Part shown: positions 9,288-17,147 of the stretch, in pieces
Position numbering within the stretch: the first letter of the stretch is position 1
How the letters are laid out: every line of letters starts with the position of its first letter
Notes under the pieces: generated by a model
Seen by the model: only the letters and a program-made list of their open reading frames with translations
What the model was told of the DNA's origin: nothing
Database searches by the model: none
Translations under genes and position numbers: made by a program
DNA from: an uncultured Proteiniphilum sp.
GTDB taxonomy: Bacteria; Bacteroidota; Bacteroidia; Bacteroidales; Dysgonomonadaceae
Assembly (NCBI GenBank): GCA_927407015.1
Contig: CAKMJT010000028.1
Coordinates: 1-59,864 of the forward strand
DNA length: 59,864 nucleotides
Direction: 5' to 3'

Positions 9288-10628
9288 ATGAAACGAATCA
9301 ATATTTTATATCTGTCGCTTCTTGCGGCCATGACAGCTCTTCTGATACTGAACAGCTGTGAGGATGAGGCTTCCGGTGATACCACGCCTCCCGGCAAAGT
9401 GACCAACGTAACCTTCACGGCACAGTATGGTGGGGGGTACTTCACCTATGTGGTGCCTGCAGACGAAGACTTTCTCTATACCCGTGCAGAATATACCATC
9501 GACACCGGCGTGGAGATCTCGAAGACCAGCAGTGTCTACTCTGATACACTCTTCATCGATGGCTTCGGCCAGGAGAAAGAGTATGAAGTGAAGATCTTCT
9601 CGGTGGACCGTTCCAACAATCACTCGGAGCCGGTGATCATGAAGGTGGTTCCCCTGGAACCTACTACCGTGGCGGTGCTGGAAACCGTGCAGGTGCTGCC
9701 CGGATTTTCTTCACTGGTGGTGGACTGGAATAATGAACAGGAGAAGAACGTGACCATCTTCGTCAACGTGAAGACCGGTACGACGGAAGCGACCAAGATC
9801 TATGCCTCCAACCTGCCCAAAGACCGCTTCATGATTGAGGGTCTCGAAGGTGAACCGCACGAGGTGTCCGTCTTCATCAAGGATACCTATGAGAACCAGA
9901 CAGAGGTGAAGAGCTTCGGTAACATCACTCCCTACATCGACGGTCCCATTTCCAAGAAAACATGGGGCTTCCTGCGCGACCAGCTGCTCTATGGCAACCG
10001 CTGGGACTATGACAGTGACCCCAACCCCTTCGAGCAGGAGCCTTACGAGGAATACCAGGGTACCTATCGCAAGGACAGCATGATGAATGCCCCTATGTCG
10101 CACGTGGAGGGACGTATCGAGAAGTTCTGGGATAACGAGTATGACTACGAACCCAAGCTGAACCTCAACTACTTCAACACCGGACAGGTGAGTTACCCCT
10201 TCTCCTACTTTATCGACCTGGGACGGGAGATCAAGGGCAGCCGCTTTAAGGTGTGGCAACGTAACGCCTGGGGCATGCTCTATGGCGGTGAGAACGTGGA
10301 GATCTGGGAGATCTGGATCAGCGACGACAAGGATGCTACCGACGGCGTCTTCGACGGATGGGAGCTGGTGGGACGCTACCGCATCGTACAGCCCTCGAAC
10401 GTGATCGAAGCCCGCAACGAAGCCCGCGACGGACACGAGTACATCTTCTACCCGGAGAATCCCCAGTTCACCAAGCCATTCCGCTACCTGCGTTACAAGG
10501 GTATCAAAGCGTTCGGTGGCGGCAACTCGGGTTGTACCTCCGAGATCACTGTCTTCGGTACCGAAGCCGACGGCTCGATCATCGAGGATCCTGAGACACT
10601 GACCGGTGTGATAGAAGGATGGGAATAA
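9288..10628 (+). CDS. DUF4959/DUF5000-type surface lipoprotein
   Basis: 446 residues from the ATG at 9288 (MKRINILYLS, lipobox ILNSC). The longer reading from 9258 overlaps the SusD stop and would bury the signal peptide. An N-terminal fibronectin-like DUF4959 segment (TTPPGKVTNVTF, KEYEVKIFSVD) is followed by a second beta domain (LPGFSSLVVDWNNEQEKNVT) and a discoidin-like C-terminal DUF5000 domain (YFIDLGREIKGSRFKVWQR, VEIWEIWIS, PFRYLRYKGIKAFGG). Proteins with this order are known as companions of SusC/SusD pairs and are thought to be accessory glycan-binding lipoproteins; that role is inferred. The next gene has a similar plan. Confidence 0.85.
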   Translation: MKRINILYLSLLAAMTALLILNSCEDEASGDTTPPGKVTNVTFTAQYGGGYFTYVVPADEDFLYTRAEYTIDTGVEISKTSSVYSDTLFIDGFGQEKEYEVKIFSVDRSNNHSEPVIMKVVPLEPTTVAVLETVQVLPGFSSLVVDWNNEQEKNVTIFVNVKTGTTEATKIYASNLPKDRFMIEGLEGEPHEVSVFIKDTYENQTEVKSFGNITPYIDGPISKKTWGFLRDQLLYGNRWDYDSDPNPFEQEPYEEYQGTYRKDSMMNAPMSHVEGRIEKFWDNEYDYEPKLNLNYFNTGQVSYPFSYFIDLGREIKGSRFKVWQRNAWGMLYGGENVEIWEIWISDDKDATDGVFDGWELVGRYRIVQPSNVIEARNEARDGHEYIFYPENPQFTKPFRYLRYKGIKAFGGGNSGCTSEITVFGTEADGSIIEDPETLTGVIEGWE

Positions 10629-10664
10629 TTGTACGGAACAAAATATAATAAATATCAGTATCAT

Positions 10665-11819
10665 ATGAAACAATTCAAATCGATCATTAAAATAGGCTTC
10701 ATCATAGCTTTTATGGCTTATTGGGGATGTGACTCGATGGAGGATAACTTCAGTCAATACATGGAGGAGTACAACTATTCCGGTAAGATTGACAGCCTCC
10801 GTGTTTACCCCGGCTTTGAGCGCGTGATCCTGGCATGGGACAACCCGAAAGACCAGAAGTCGAAAAGCATCAGGATTGTCTACGGCGTAGACAGTACCGA
10901 GGTATTATACGACACGATGGTGGACTCGGTAAGTATCGATGGACTGGATGCAGGTACCGGCTACGAGTTCACGGTATATACCATCGACGCCCACAACAAC
11001 CTCTCTGTGCCCACCTCCATCACTGCCTTCCCCGTATCGCAGGCTTTCGTGGACGGGCTCACACCCCCGATGGTGGTGGTGCAGGCCATCGGCCCCGATC
11101 AGTATCTCTCCATCATGGGAGCATCCAACGTACTGATGAAGTTCTCGGGTAATCTTGAATATACGGTGAACGGCCCCGACGGATTCACCCAGACCGATGT
11201 GGTCTACCTCCCGGAAGCGATTGGACAGTCGCAGGTCAATATCCCGGTCTCATCCATCATCCCGCTGCCATTCCTGCCTGAAGGTGAGTATACCTTCGAA
11301 GTCAAGGTGTCGGTGTGGCCGATCATGGGGAACCTGGTATCGGCCGATGAGGTGGTGCTGACCAATCAGCAGACTATTACCGTGGAACCGGTGGTGATCA
11401 ACCTGATGACCATAGCGGGTACCATCTCAGACCGGTACAACACCACCGGTGGGGAAGGTGTAGCCAAGCTGGTAGACGGTAACTACTCCTCCAAGTACCT
11501 CACCGGCGGTTCTCAGACCTGGATGATGTGGAAGATGGACCGCCAGTTCATCGCCAACAACTACATCATGGTGTCGGGTAACGATGCCTGGGAACGTGAC
11601 CCGAAAGACTGGAAGGTAGAAGGTTCGAACGATGGTGTGAACTGGGTGACGCTGGATCAGCGGACAGGAATGGTATTCGAATCCCGCAATCTGAAGAAGA
11701 CCTTCCTGATGAACAACACGACGCCTTACAGCCACTACAGGCTAAACGTCTCTTCCTACAGCGGCAGCAACCTGTTCCAGCTGTCTGAATGGACACTTTA
11801 CTACGACAGCGCACAATGA
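10665..11819 (+). CDS. DUF4998-like lipoprotein with discoidin-like C-terminus
   Basis: 384 residues from the ATG at 10665 (MKQFKSIIKIG, lipobox AYWGC). The TTG at 10629 just after the previous stop would add 12 residues and is unlikely. Residues about 25-130 resemble DUF4998 (GKIDSLRVYPGFERVILAW, KSIRIVYG, TGYEFTVYTID). The end resembles an F5/8 type C (discoidin) fold: AKLVDGNYSSKYLTGG, MDRQFIANNYIMVSGND, DPKDWKVEGSNDGVNWVTL, LNVSSYSGSNLFQLSEW. Last gene of the SusC/SusD unit, followed by a strong terminator 28 bp after the stop. Probably a surface binding protein; ligand unknown. Confidence 0.85.
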   Translation: MKQFKSIIKIGFIIAFMAYWGCDSMEDNFSQYMEEYNYSGKIDSLRVYPGFERVILAWDNPKDQKSKSIRIVYGVDSTEVLYDTMVDSVSIDGLDAGTGYEFTVYTIDAHNNLSVPTSITAFPVSQAFVDGLTPPMVVVQAIGPDQYLSIMGASNVLMKFSGNLEYTVNGPDGFTQTDVVYLPEAIGQSQVNIPVSSIIPLPFLPEGEYTFEVKVSVWPIMGNLVSADEVVLTNQQTITVEPVVINLMTIAGTISDRYNTTGGEGVAKLVDGNYSSKYLTGGSQTWMMWKMDRQFIANNYIMVSGNDAWERDPKDWKVEGSNDGVNWVTLDQRTGMVFESRNLKKTFLMNNTTPYSHYRLNVSSYSGSNLFQLSEWTLYYDSAQ

Positions 11820-11846
11820 CCAGCCTTTAGCTATCAGCGTGATGAG

Positions 11847-11888
11847 AAACAGGGGAGGAGCCATTGGGCTTTTCTCCTGTTTTTATTT
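11847..11888 (+). terminator. Rho-independent terminator of the SusC/SusD unit
   Basis: A 16-bp stem (11847-11862 with 11867-11882, three G-U pairs, ATTG loop) runs into TTTTATTT. It closes the transcript of the four-gene uptake locus. Confidence 0.85.
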
Positions 11889-11914
11889 AGCGGTCAGCGG
11901 TCAGCTATCGGGAA
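11886..11914. repeat. Period-7 repeat after the SusC/SusD terminator
   Basis: AGCGGTC, AGCGGTC and AGCTATC in tandem just after the terminator. A single related AGCTATCAGC lies before the terminator at 11829. Confidence 0.6.
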
Positions 11915-11933
11915 AATGAATGATCTCCCTTTT

Positions 11934-12410
11934 TTATAGATGCTTATAATACAGATTCATGCTTTCGATACGGCCGGTGATATGGGTGTTATTGATGAAG
12001 GTGCCGGCGTAATGATATCCTAAGCGCAGGAAGGTTTTGTTCATCGGGATAGAGGCGAGCCGTGCGATGGTGAAGAGGGTTTTGATTCCCTGCCGCTGCA
12101 GGGCTTCTTCCATACTATGGAGCAGCAGGCAGGAGAGGCTGTGGCCTGTATGCGCGCTGTCGGTCGCGAAATCGGTCATCTCCGCACTTTGGGTGTCGAA
12201 GTCGATCTCGGCGGAGGAGAGGGCGGCCAGCTGATCGCCCCTGAAGGCGCCGGAATAATGCACATCCTGCTCCATCATCTTCGCGATATAGGCGGGATCG
12301 TGAATAGGGAAGGGGTAGCTCTCGAACACCTGTGCGTAGATTTTTGCCATCTGATCTGCATCGGTTTTCTCCAACCGTCTGATACGATATTCCGCCCATA
12401 AAGTTGGATA
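11934..12410 (-). pseudogene. C-terminal GNAT half of ablB (beta-lysine N-acetyltransferase)
   Basis: The frame is open from an in-frame TGA at 12413 down to the stop at 11934, about 158 codons. The text reads as the acetyltransferase half of AblB: RIRRLEKTDADQMAKIYAQVF, ESYPFPIHDPAYI, SAEMTDFATDSAHTGHSLSCLLL and the end FINNTHITGRIESMNLYY. Full-length AblB is about 270-280 residues, and the whole N-terminal half is absent. No lysine 2,3-aminomutase gene (ablA), the usual partner for making N-acetyl-beta-lysine as a compatible solute, lies beside it. A TTG at 12374 or an internal start could still yield a short GNAT protein, but I favour a truncated gene. Confidence 0.75.
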
Positions 12411-12472
12411 TCATTTCAGGGTAAACTCTCTTTATTCAGCGGTTTCGTTTTCCTGGATTTCTGGTTCATCAG

Positions 12473-12533
12473 AAAAGCAATCAGCGGTCAGCTTATATCT
12501 TATATCTTACCGCTTACAACTTACCGCTTACAA
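12473..12533. repeat. Period-7 repeats beside the duplicated lipoprotein end
   Basis: GCAATCA GCGGTCA is followed by clean heptamers TTATATC, TTATATC, TTACCGC, TTACAAC, TTACCGC and TTACAAT, which run into the duplicated lipoprotein tail at 12534. The last units are shared with 3429-3448. Confidence 0.75.
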
Positions 12534-12606
12534 TTACGGATACTTTATCTCCCAATCCATTTTGTTGAGTTGATCGACGGTGAGGGAATACTTCTTCAGA
12601 TAACTG
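12520..12606 (-). pseudogene. Duplicated 3' end of the 3449-3868 lipoprotein gene
   Basis: These 87 bp match 3435-3521 with only three differences. On the minus strand they encode SYLKKYSLTVDQLNKMDW and the same last residues with a stop at 12534. The three changes (TAC/TAT, CAG/CAA, AAG/AAA) are all synonymous. Identity stops abruptly at 12606. No start or lipobox exists for this copy. Confidence 0.9.
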
Positions 12607-12647
12607 GATGGTTTTAATTTTAAAAAAATGGAGAAAAAAGTATTTTT

Positions 12648-13286
12648 ATGATGATATTTCGGGAGAAAAATGTATTTACGTTTCCTGTCGGGAAAGTGGA
12701 TTTTATGAAACTCTATCCGACTCAATTGTCGAAAGAAAATAAAAAATTCATTTACGGAGTGATCAAAGAGGGTGCGAGGGCAAAAGATTTTGAATTGGCC
12801 ATTCAATGGCTCACAGATGCAGGACTGTTGCATAAGGTTTATAATACAGGCAAGCCTGCTTTGCCTTTGGTTGCCTATCAGGAGTTATCGGCGTTCAAGC
12901 TTTTTCACAACGATGTGGGACTATTGAGTGCTATGTCGAAACTTAACGCAAAAACAATCGCAGAGGGCGATGCGATATTTACCGAATATAAAGGTGCTTT
13001 GACAGAACAATATGTTTTTCAACAACTGACCCGGAAAGAGACATTGTCAATTTATTATCACACATTTGACAACAGCAAATATGAACTTGATTTCCTCATA
13101 CAAACTGCAAATGATGAAATTATTCCAATCGAAGTAAAAGCAGGCGAAAATTTGAAAGCAAACAGTTTCAAACTTTTCTGTCAGAAAAACAGACCCAAAA
13201 AAGCGATACGCACTTCTTTGGCAGACTATCATGTAGAATTATGGATGACGAATATACCTTTGTACGCCTTAAATTCAATTGAGTAG
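12648..13286 (+). pseudogene. DUF4143 ATPase gene with missing ATPase half and internal deletion
   Basis: 212 codons. The first 25 residues (NVFTFPVGKVDFMKLYP) look like the middle of the AAA domain of DUF4143 ATPases. They join directly to TQLSKENKKFIYGVIKEGAR, which in intact relatives lies well over 100 residues further on. The rest is a good DUF4143 domain (FELAIQWLTDAGLLHKVY, AFKLFHNDVGLLSAMSKL, LTEQYVFQQL, ELDFLIQ, IPIEVKAGENL). Walker A and B are gone. The simplest reading is a gene that lost its 5' part and an internal block. It is more AT-rich than the ribosomal and SusC regions. A second DUF4143 remnant lies at 3099-3386. Confidence 0.75.
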
Positions 13287-13319
13287 TCAGCAGTCAGTAG
13301 TCAGTCGTTAGTAGTCAGA
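13287..13319. repeat. Period-7 repeat directly after the DUF4143 stop
   Basis: GTCAGCA, GTCAGTA, GTCAGTC, GTTAGTA and GTCAGAT follow the stop codon with no gap. The rest of 13320-13462 is AT-rich with no feature seen. Confidence 0.75.
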
Positions 13320-13462
13320 TAAACTTCCCTTTTTCCTAAAAAAGCAAAAATAAATCGTATAGTTTTGTGGGTAAATGAAATTTTATATAAAATTATACCC
13401 ACTAATGTGTAGGTCTCTTTTAAGATTGTTATAAGGTTGATTTTTATTGAAATTGCCCCTGC

Positions 13463-13699
13463 TTATTCGAAGTATAATTTTTTCATTATCTTGTATGACC
13501 AGAATGGATACTTGCGTAACATATCCCTTAACTGATAATCGTACCGGATATGCAAAAAAATCATATCACACAGTGGTTTATAGATGAGTACATACGCAAT
13601 TAGTGCGATGGTACCTGCAAGGCTGTTCTCTGCGTTGAAGAGAAACAATGAAACCGATAAACCTGCAAATAAAAACAAAATGTAAATAAAACGTTTCAT
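13463..13699 (-). CDS. Small two-helix membrane protein, unknown
   Basis: 78 residues from the ATG at 13699 (MKRFIYILFLFAG). A longer reading to 13807 starts inside the neighbouring gene on the same strand and is cysteine-rich nonsense. Two hydrophobic segments (about 3-20 and 27-48) are followed by a basic tail with RYDYQLRDMLRKYPFW. It begins 8 bp after the end of the frameshifted lipoprotein gene, so the two were probably one transcript, and the small protein might serve it. No family recognised. Confidence 0.55.
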   Translation of the reverse strand: MKRFIYILFLFAGLSVSLFLFNAENSLAGTIALIAYVLIYKPLCDMIFLHIRYDYQLRDMLRKYPFWSYKIMKKLYFE

Positions 13700-13707
13700 A
13701 ATTGTAA

Positions 13708-14348
13708 CTAAAGTAAACTGGCATTTCTTATTGCACATGCGATACCAAAACCAGCAGCTACTTGTGGTACAAAAGCAGTTGAAACAAAGGCAAAAACAGA
13801 AGACCATCCATGATTTGAGTATGCATCAGAAAGGCATTCTGCTGACCCTCTTCCCCAATCTTTAAAACCTCTGGTTGTTGATTCTGTCATCATATTCCAA
13901 TCTTTATCAAAATAAAGTTCAGCAACTTCATTTGTGATCATATCGGTAAAGCGGATTTTTCTCAAGGAGGTGTTACTTAAATCGATATTATAGTGCTTTG
14001 ATTCACTATGGTATTATCAAGCATGTAATAAACAATAATATCTTCATCAACACTTTCTCTTAAAATTGCTTTAGCGTCAAATATATTCTCTACTATAATC
14101 TCTGACCAAGTTTCATTTGTGGAGTTCGTAGAATTACTTCTTGTTGTTGCTGATTCAACGCCTGTCCACTTTTCAATTTGTTCCGAATAATAATTTATAT
14201 CAATAGGTCGGCTGAAAATACCTTTACCCAATTCAATGAAATTAGTTAAATTTTCTCCTGGGGGTGTATTCTCATTCTTTTCACATGATGTAATCAAGGT
14301 TGTGGCGAACAAAGCCACAAAAGCTGTTGATAAATAACTTTTTTTCAT
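13708..14348 (-). pseudogene. Lipoprotein gene broken by a frameshift near 14005
   Basis: The 5' part (from the ATG at 14348) starts MKKSYLSTAFVALFATTLITSC, a clear lipoprotein signal, and reads to DNTIVNQSTIISI before stopping at 13977. One frame over, the text continues without a break from about 14005 as ESKHYNIDLSNTSLRKIRF and on through TDMITNEVAELYFD to the stop at 13708, ending with a hydrophobic FVSTAFVPQVAAGFGIACAI. The overlap of meaning and strand suggests one gene of about 213 codons with a single-base indel. The alternative is two separate ORFs, the second with only a TTG start. Family not recognised. AT-rich, like its neighbours. Confidence 0.6.
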
Positions 14349-14720
14349 CGTTTTAAATTTGAATGATTGATGCGTTAATTATTAATGTCCAATGTGATTT
14401 GTTCTCTCGAATGCAGTTCCCTTTATGCTTATTTAGTACTCATCCGGCAAATTATATCACAAAATAATTGTTCGCATCCGTAATGGAAGGTATTTTACAC
14501 TCAGTAATTTCATTGATTGATATACTGCAAGATATATGATATACAGAGTCTATACGGAAAACACAAAATATACACGCAGATATTTGAGTTTCAAAGATAA
14601 AAACTTGATTATGAATTAGCAAAAGGTAAAGAGAGATTTAATATTAATTAACGTAAACGACTCTATAACAATGCATATAAACAAAGTGATTTAACCGTGT
14701 CAGATCTTTGTTTTCAGGAG
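14349..14720. other. AT-rich gap without a recognised gene
   Basis: About 370 bp with stops in all frames. I see no tRNA, repeat array or clear promoter pair. It separates the broken lipoprotein from a micro-ORF. Confidence 0.5.
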
Positions 14721-14764
14721 AAAAAAGGAGGCATTACGTGAACGCCTCTCCTATTATTTTTTTT
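14721..14764 (-). terminator. Bidirectional hairpin terminator after the micro-ORF
   Basis: Stem GAGGCATT / AACGCCTC (14728-14735 with 14741-14748, one A-C mismatch). It is flanked by six As at 14721-14726, which read as a T-run on the minus strand, and by eight Ts at 14757-14764 on the plus strand. It lies just downstream of the minus-strand micro-ORF at 14774-14881. Confidence 0.65.
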
Positions 14765-14773
14765 GTAATTACA

Positions 14774-14881
14774 TCATAAGCAAAATCTGACTAAAACAAG
14801 AATCAGAATAAAGAGGACAAGATAGATGATGAACTTCATTACCTTATCTTTGCTGAGTTCGGGTCTGAAGATGATTTTCAT
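14774..14881 (-). CDS. 35-residue single-helix membrane micro-protein
   Basis: An ATG at 14881 opens a 35-codon frame ending with TGA at 14774. The product has a short basic/polar head (MKIIFRPELSKDKVMK) and one transmembrane helix (FIIYLVLFILILVLVRF). A terminator hairpin begins 10 bp after the stop, which supports a real short transcript. No family recognised. The alternative is chance: a 35-codon ORF alone is weak evidence, but the charge-then-helix layout and the terminator argue for coding. Confidence 0.5.
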   Translation of the reverse strand: MKIIFRPELSKDKVMKFIIYLVLFILILVLVRFCL

Positions 14882-14952
14882 TGTTTCTGCTAATGATTGT
14901 TTTACTTATCAATCTCCATAATGATCTTTTTAATTCGATCTTTAGAAACACA

Positions 14953-15104
14953 TTATCGTTGTTTCGGTGTGTCGGTCATATGAAACAGAAGAGTTCCTCC
15001 GCCCATGATCTGGTCGTAGGTGATGATTTTCGGTCGTAGGGCTGGCCGTTCCACGTAATTGCATCGACATATTTTCTGCGGAGAGGTCCCTCGCTTCCAA
15101 ACAT
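14953..15104 (-). pseudogene. 3' tail of a GH92-like alpha-mannosidase gene, frameshifted
   Basis: Read from 15104 on the minus strand: GSEGPLRRKYVDAITWNGQPYD, then after a one-base frame change ITYDQIMGGGTLLFHM and a stop at 14953. The pattern 'N-G-x-P-Y ... I-T-x-x-x-I-M-x-G-G-T-L-x-F-x-M' is the end of GH92 alpha-mannosidases. The remaining roughly 700 residues are absent. Identification rests on about 30 residues, so it is moderate. Confidence 0.5.
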
Positions 15105-15110
15105 CGTCAC

Positions 15111-15142
15111 ATCATCTAATCATCTAATCATCTAATCATCTT
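15111..15142. repeat. Four-unit 8-bp tandem repeat over the OPT gene stop
   Basis: ATCATCTA repeated three times plus ATCATCTT. The last units contain the TAG stop and final Asp codons of the OPT transporter gene on the minus strand. Confidence 0.85.
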
Positions 15143-17147
15143 TCTTTGCCCGTTTTGTCTCCCAGATAAAATAAGCGACCAGTCCCAGGAAAGCGAAGAG
15201 TGCGACGATCTGTGCACCGGTGCCGTAGGGGTCGGCCCAGACGTTGAGGTTGACAGCATTGCTGTTGCCGGTGAGGAAGATGATCAGTGCACCTACGACG
15301 CCGAAGAGGGCCGCGCCGGCGATGAAGCCGGAGGAGATGAGGATGGCGCGCTGGTGACGGGCGTTATTGAGGTCCTTGTCCCTGCTGCTCTTATTGATCC
15401 AGTGGTTGAGCAGTCCCCCAACGACCAGCGGCGTGTTGAGCGGCAGCGGGATAAACATCCCCAGTGCGAAGGCCAGCGGTGAGATATTGAGCCAGTTCAT
15501 CAGGATGGAGATGACAGCACCGATGCCGAGGAGCATCCAGCTGACACCGCTGCCGGCCATGAGCGGCTCGATGATGGCTGCCATGGCGTTTGCCTGGGGG
15601 GCGACCATGGGGTTAGGATGCTCAGGCGTGGCGACGAAGCCGTAGGCCTCGTTGAGGATGAAGATGACCGCCCCGACGGTGGCTGCGGAGACGAGCGTGC
15701 CGAGGAATTTCCACGACTCCTGTTTGGCGGGTGTGGTGCCCAGCCAGTAACCGATCTTCAGGTCGGTGACGAAGCCGCCGGCCATGGAGAGGGCGGTACA
15801 GACGATGCCGCCAATGATGAGTCCGCTGACCATGCCCTGCCATCCTTCGAGGCCTACCGCTACCAGCACCACGGAAGAGAGGATCAGCGTCATGAGGGTC
15901 ATGCCCGATACCGGGTTGGTGCCCACAATGGCAATGGCGTTAGCCGCCACGGTGGTGAAGAGGAAGGAGATGATGGTGACGGTGAGCAGTGCGACGATGG
16001 CCTGCACCAGGGTGATCTTCACGCCGAAGAGCAGGAAGATGAAGACGGCGACGAGAGTGAGGAAGAGGAAGAGCATCACGAACGACATGGCCAGGTCGCG
16101 CTGCGACCGTTTCTCGCCACCGTGTGAAACGTCGGCTACACCTTTCTTGCTGACGGCCAGCCTGAAAGCGGTACCGATTACGCCGGACGAGTTGATGATG
16201 CCGATGATGCCGGCCATGGCGATGGCGCCGATACCGATGGGGCGCACGTAGGCGGCGAAGATCTCCTCGGCCGACAGGGCGGCGAAGGGGTTGATGCCTC
16301 CGCCGGCAGCGGCTGCCAGCACGCCGATCTCATTCACCAGGGGGATTAGCACCAGCCAGGAGAGCAGCGACCCCACGGCAATGATCAGCGCATAGCGCAG
16401 ACCAACCAGGTAGCCGAAGCTGAAGATCAGGGCGCTCACGTTGAACTTGAACACCATCTTAAATTTATCGGCCAGCACCGCCCCGGCGGGGATGATGCGG
16501 GTGGTGATCTCCTCGCTCCACAGGCGGAAGGCGGAGAAACAGAAATCGAACAGTCCCCCGATGAGGCCGCTGGTGACCAGTAGTTTGGCCTGGCTGCCCC
16601 CTTTCTCGCCGGTCATCAGTATCTCGGTGGTGGCGGTCGCCTCGGGAAAGGGTAGCTTGCCGTGCATATCCTTCACGAAGTACTTGCGGAATGGGATCAG
16701 GAAGAGGATACCCAGGAACCCGCCCAGCAGGGAGGAGAAGAATATCTGCCAGAAGTTGATCTCTATCTCGGGGTATTTGGCCTGCAGGATGTAGAGACCG
16801 GGGATGGTGAAGACTGCCCCGGCGACGATCACACCCGATGAGGCGCCGATGGACTGGATGATGACGTTCTGTCCCAGTGCATTCTTCCTGCGAAAGGCAG
16901 CAGAGGCACCCACGGCGATGATGGAGATGGGGATGGCGGCTTCGAACACCTGTCCGATCTTCAGTCCCGAGTAGGCAGCAGCAGCCGAGAAAATGACGGC
17001 CATCAGTAATCCCATACCCACCGACCAGGAGGTTACCTCGCGAACCGGTTTATCTGTGGGCATCACGGGCTGGTACTCTTCACCCGGTTGCAGCTCCCGA
17101 TAGGCATTCTCGGGCAGGTTCTTCAATTTTTCTTCGTTCTGTTCCAT
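15132..17147 (-). CDS. OPT-family oligopeptide transporter
   Basis: Inner-membrane proton-coupled peptide or metal-chelate transporter of 671 residues, normal for prokaryotic OPT proteins. It has a polar N-terminus (1-40), then about 16 hydrophobic helices, beginning WSVGMGLLMAVIFSAAAAYSG. Conserved parts include the SGLKIGQVFEAAIPISI region, GKLPFPEATATTEIL in an early loop, and SGLIGGLFDF. It ends in a short charged tail (KRAKKDD) inside an 8-bp tandem repeat. It is monocistronic and divergent from the dipeptidyl peptidase gene. Together with DPP IV it fits peptide use, but the substrate is not readable. Confidence 0.93.
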   Translation of the reverse strand: MEQNEEKLKNLPENAYRELQPGEEYQPVMPTDKPVREVTSWSVGMGLLMAVIFSAAAAYSGLKIGQVFEAAIPISIIAVGASAAFRRKNALGQNVIIQSIGASSGVIVAGAVFTIPGLYILQAKYPEIEINFWQIFFSSLLGGFLGILFLIPFRKYFVKDMHGKLPFPEATATTEILMTGEKGGSQAKLLVTSGLIGGLFDFCFSAFRLWSEEITTRIIPAGAVLADKFKMVFKFNVSALIFSFGYLVGLRYALIIAVGSLLSWLVLIPLVNEIGVLAAAAGGGINPFAALSAEEIFAAYVRPIGIGAIAMAGIIGIINSSGVIGTAFRLAVSKKGVADVSHGGEKRSQRDLAMSFVMLFLFLTLVAVFIFLLFGVKITLVQAIVALLTVTIISFLFTTVAANAIAIVGTNPVSGMTLMTLILSSVVLVAVGLEGWQGMVSGLIIGGIVCTALSMAGGFVTDLKIGYWLGTTPAKQESWKFLGTLVSAATVGAVIFILNEAYGFVATPEHPNPMVAPQANAMAAIIEPLMAGSGVSWMLLGIGAVISILMNWLNISPLAFALGMFIPLPLNTPLVVGGLLNHWINKSSRDKDLNNARHQRAILISSGFIAGAALFGVVGALIIFLTGNSNAVNLNVWADPYGTGAQIVALFAFLGLVAYFIWETKRAKKDD

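Noticed and set aside
13708..13965. Stand-alone bacteriocin-like ORF
   Set aside because: It has only a TTG start, and its text continues upstream in frame into a lipoprotein gene one frame away; a frameshifted gene explains it better.
15111..15142. Phase-variable switch of the OPT transporter by 8-bp repeat slippage
   Set aside because: The repeat touches only the last two codons and the stop, so slippage would change just the extreme C-terminus.
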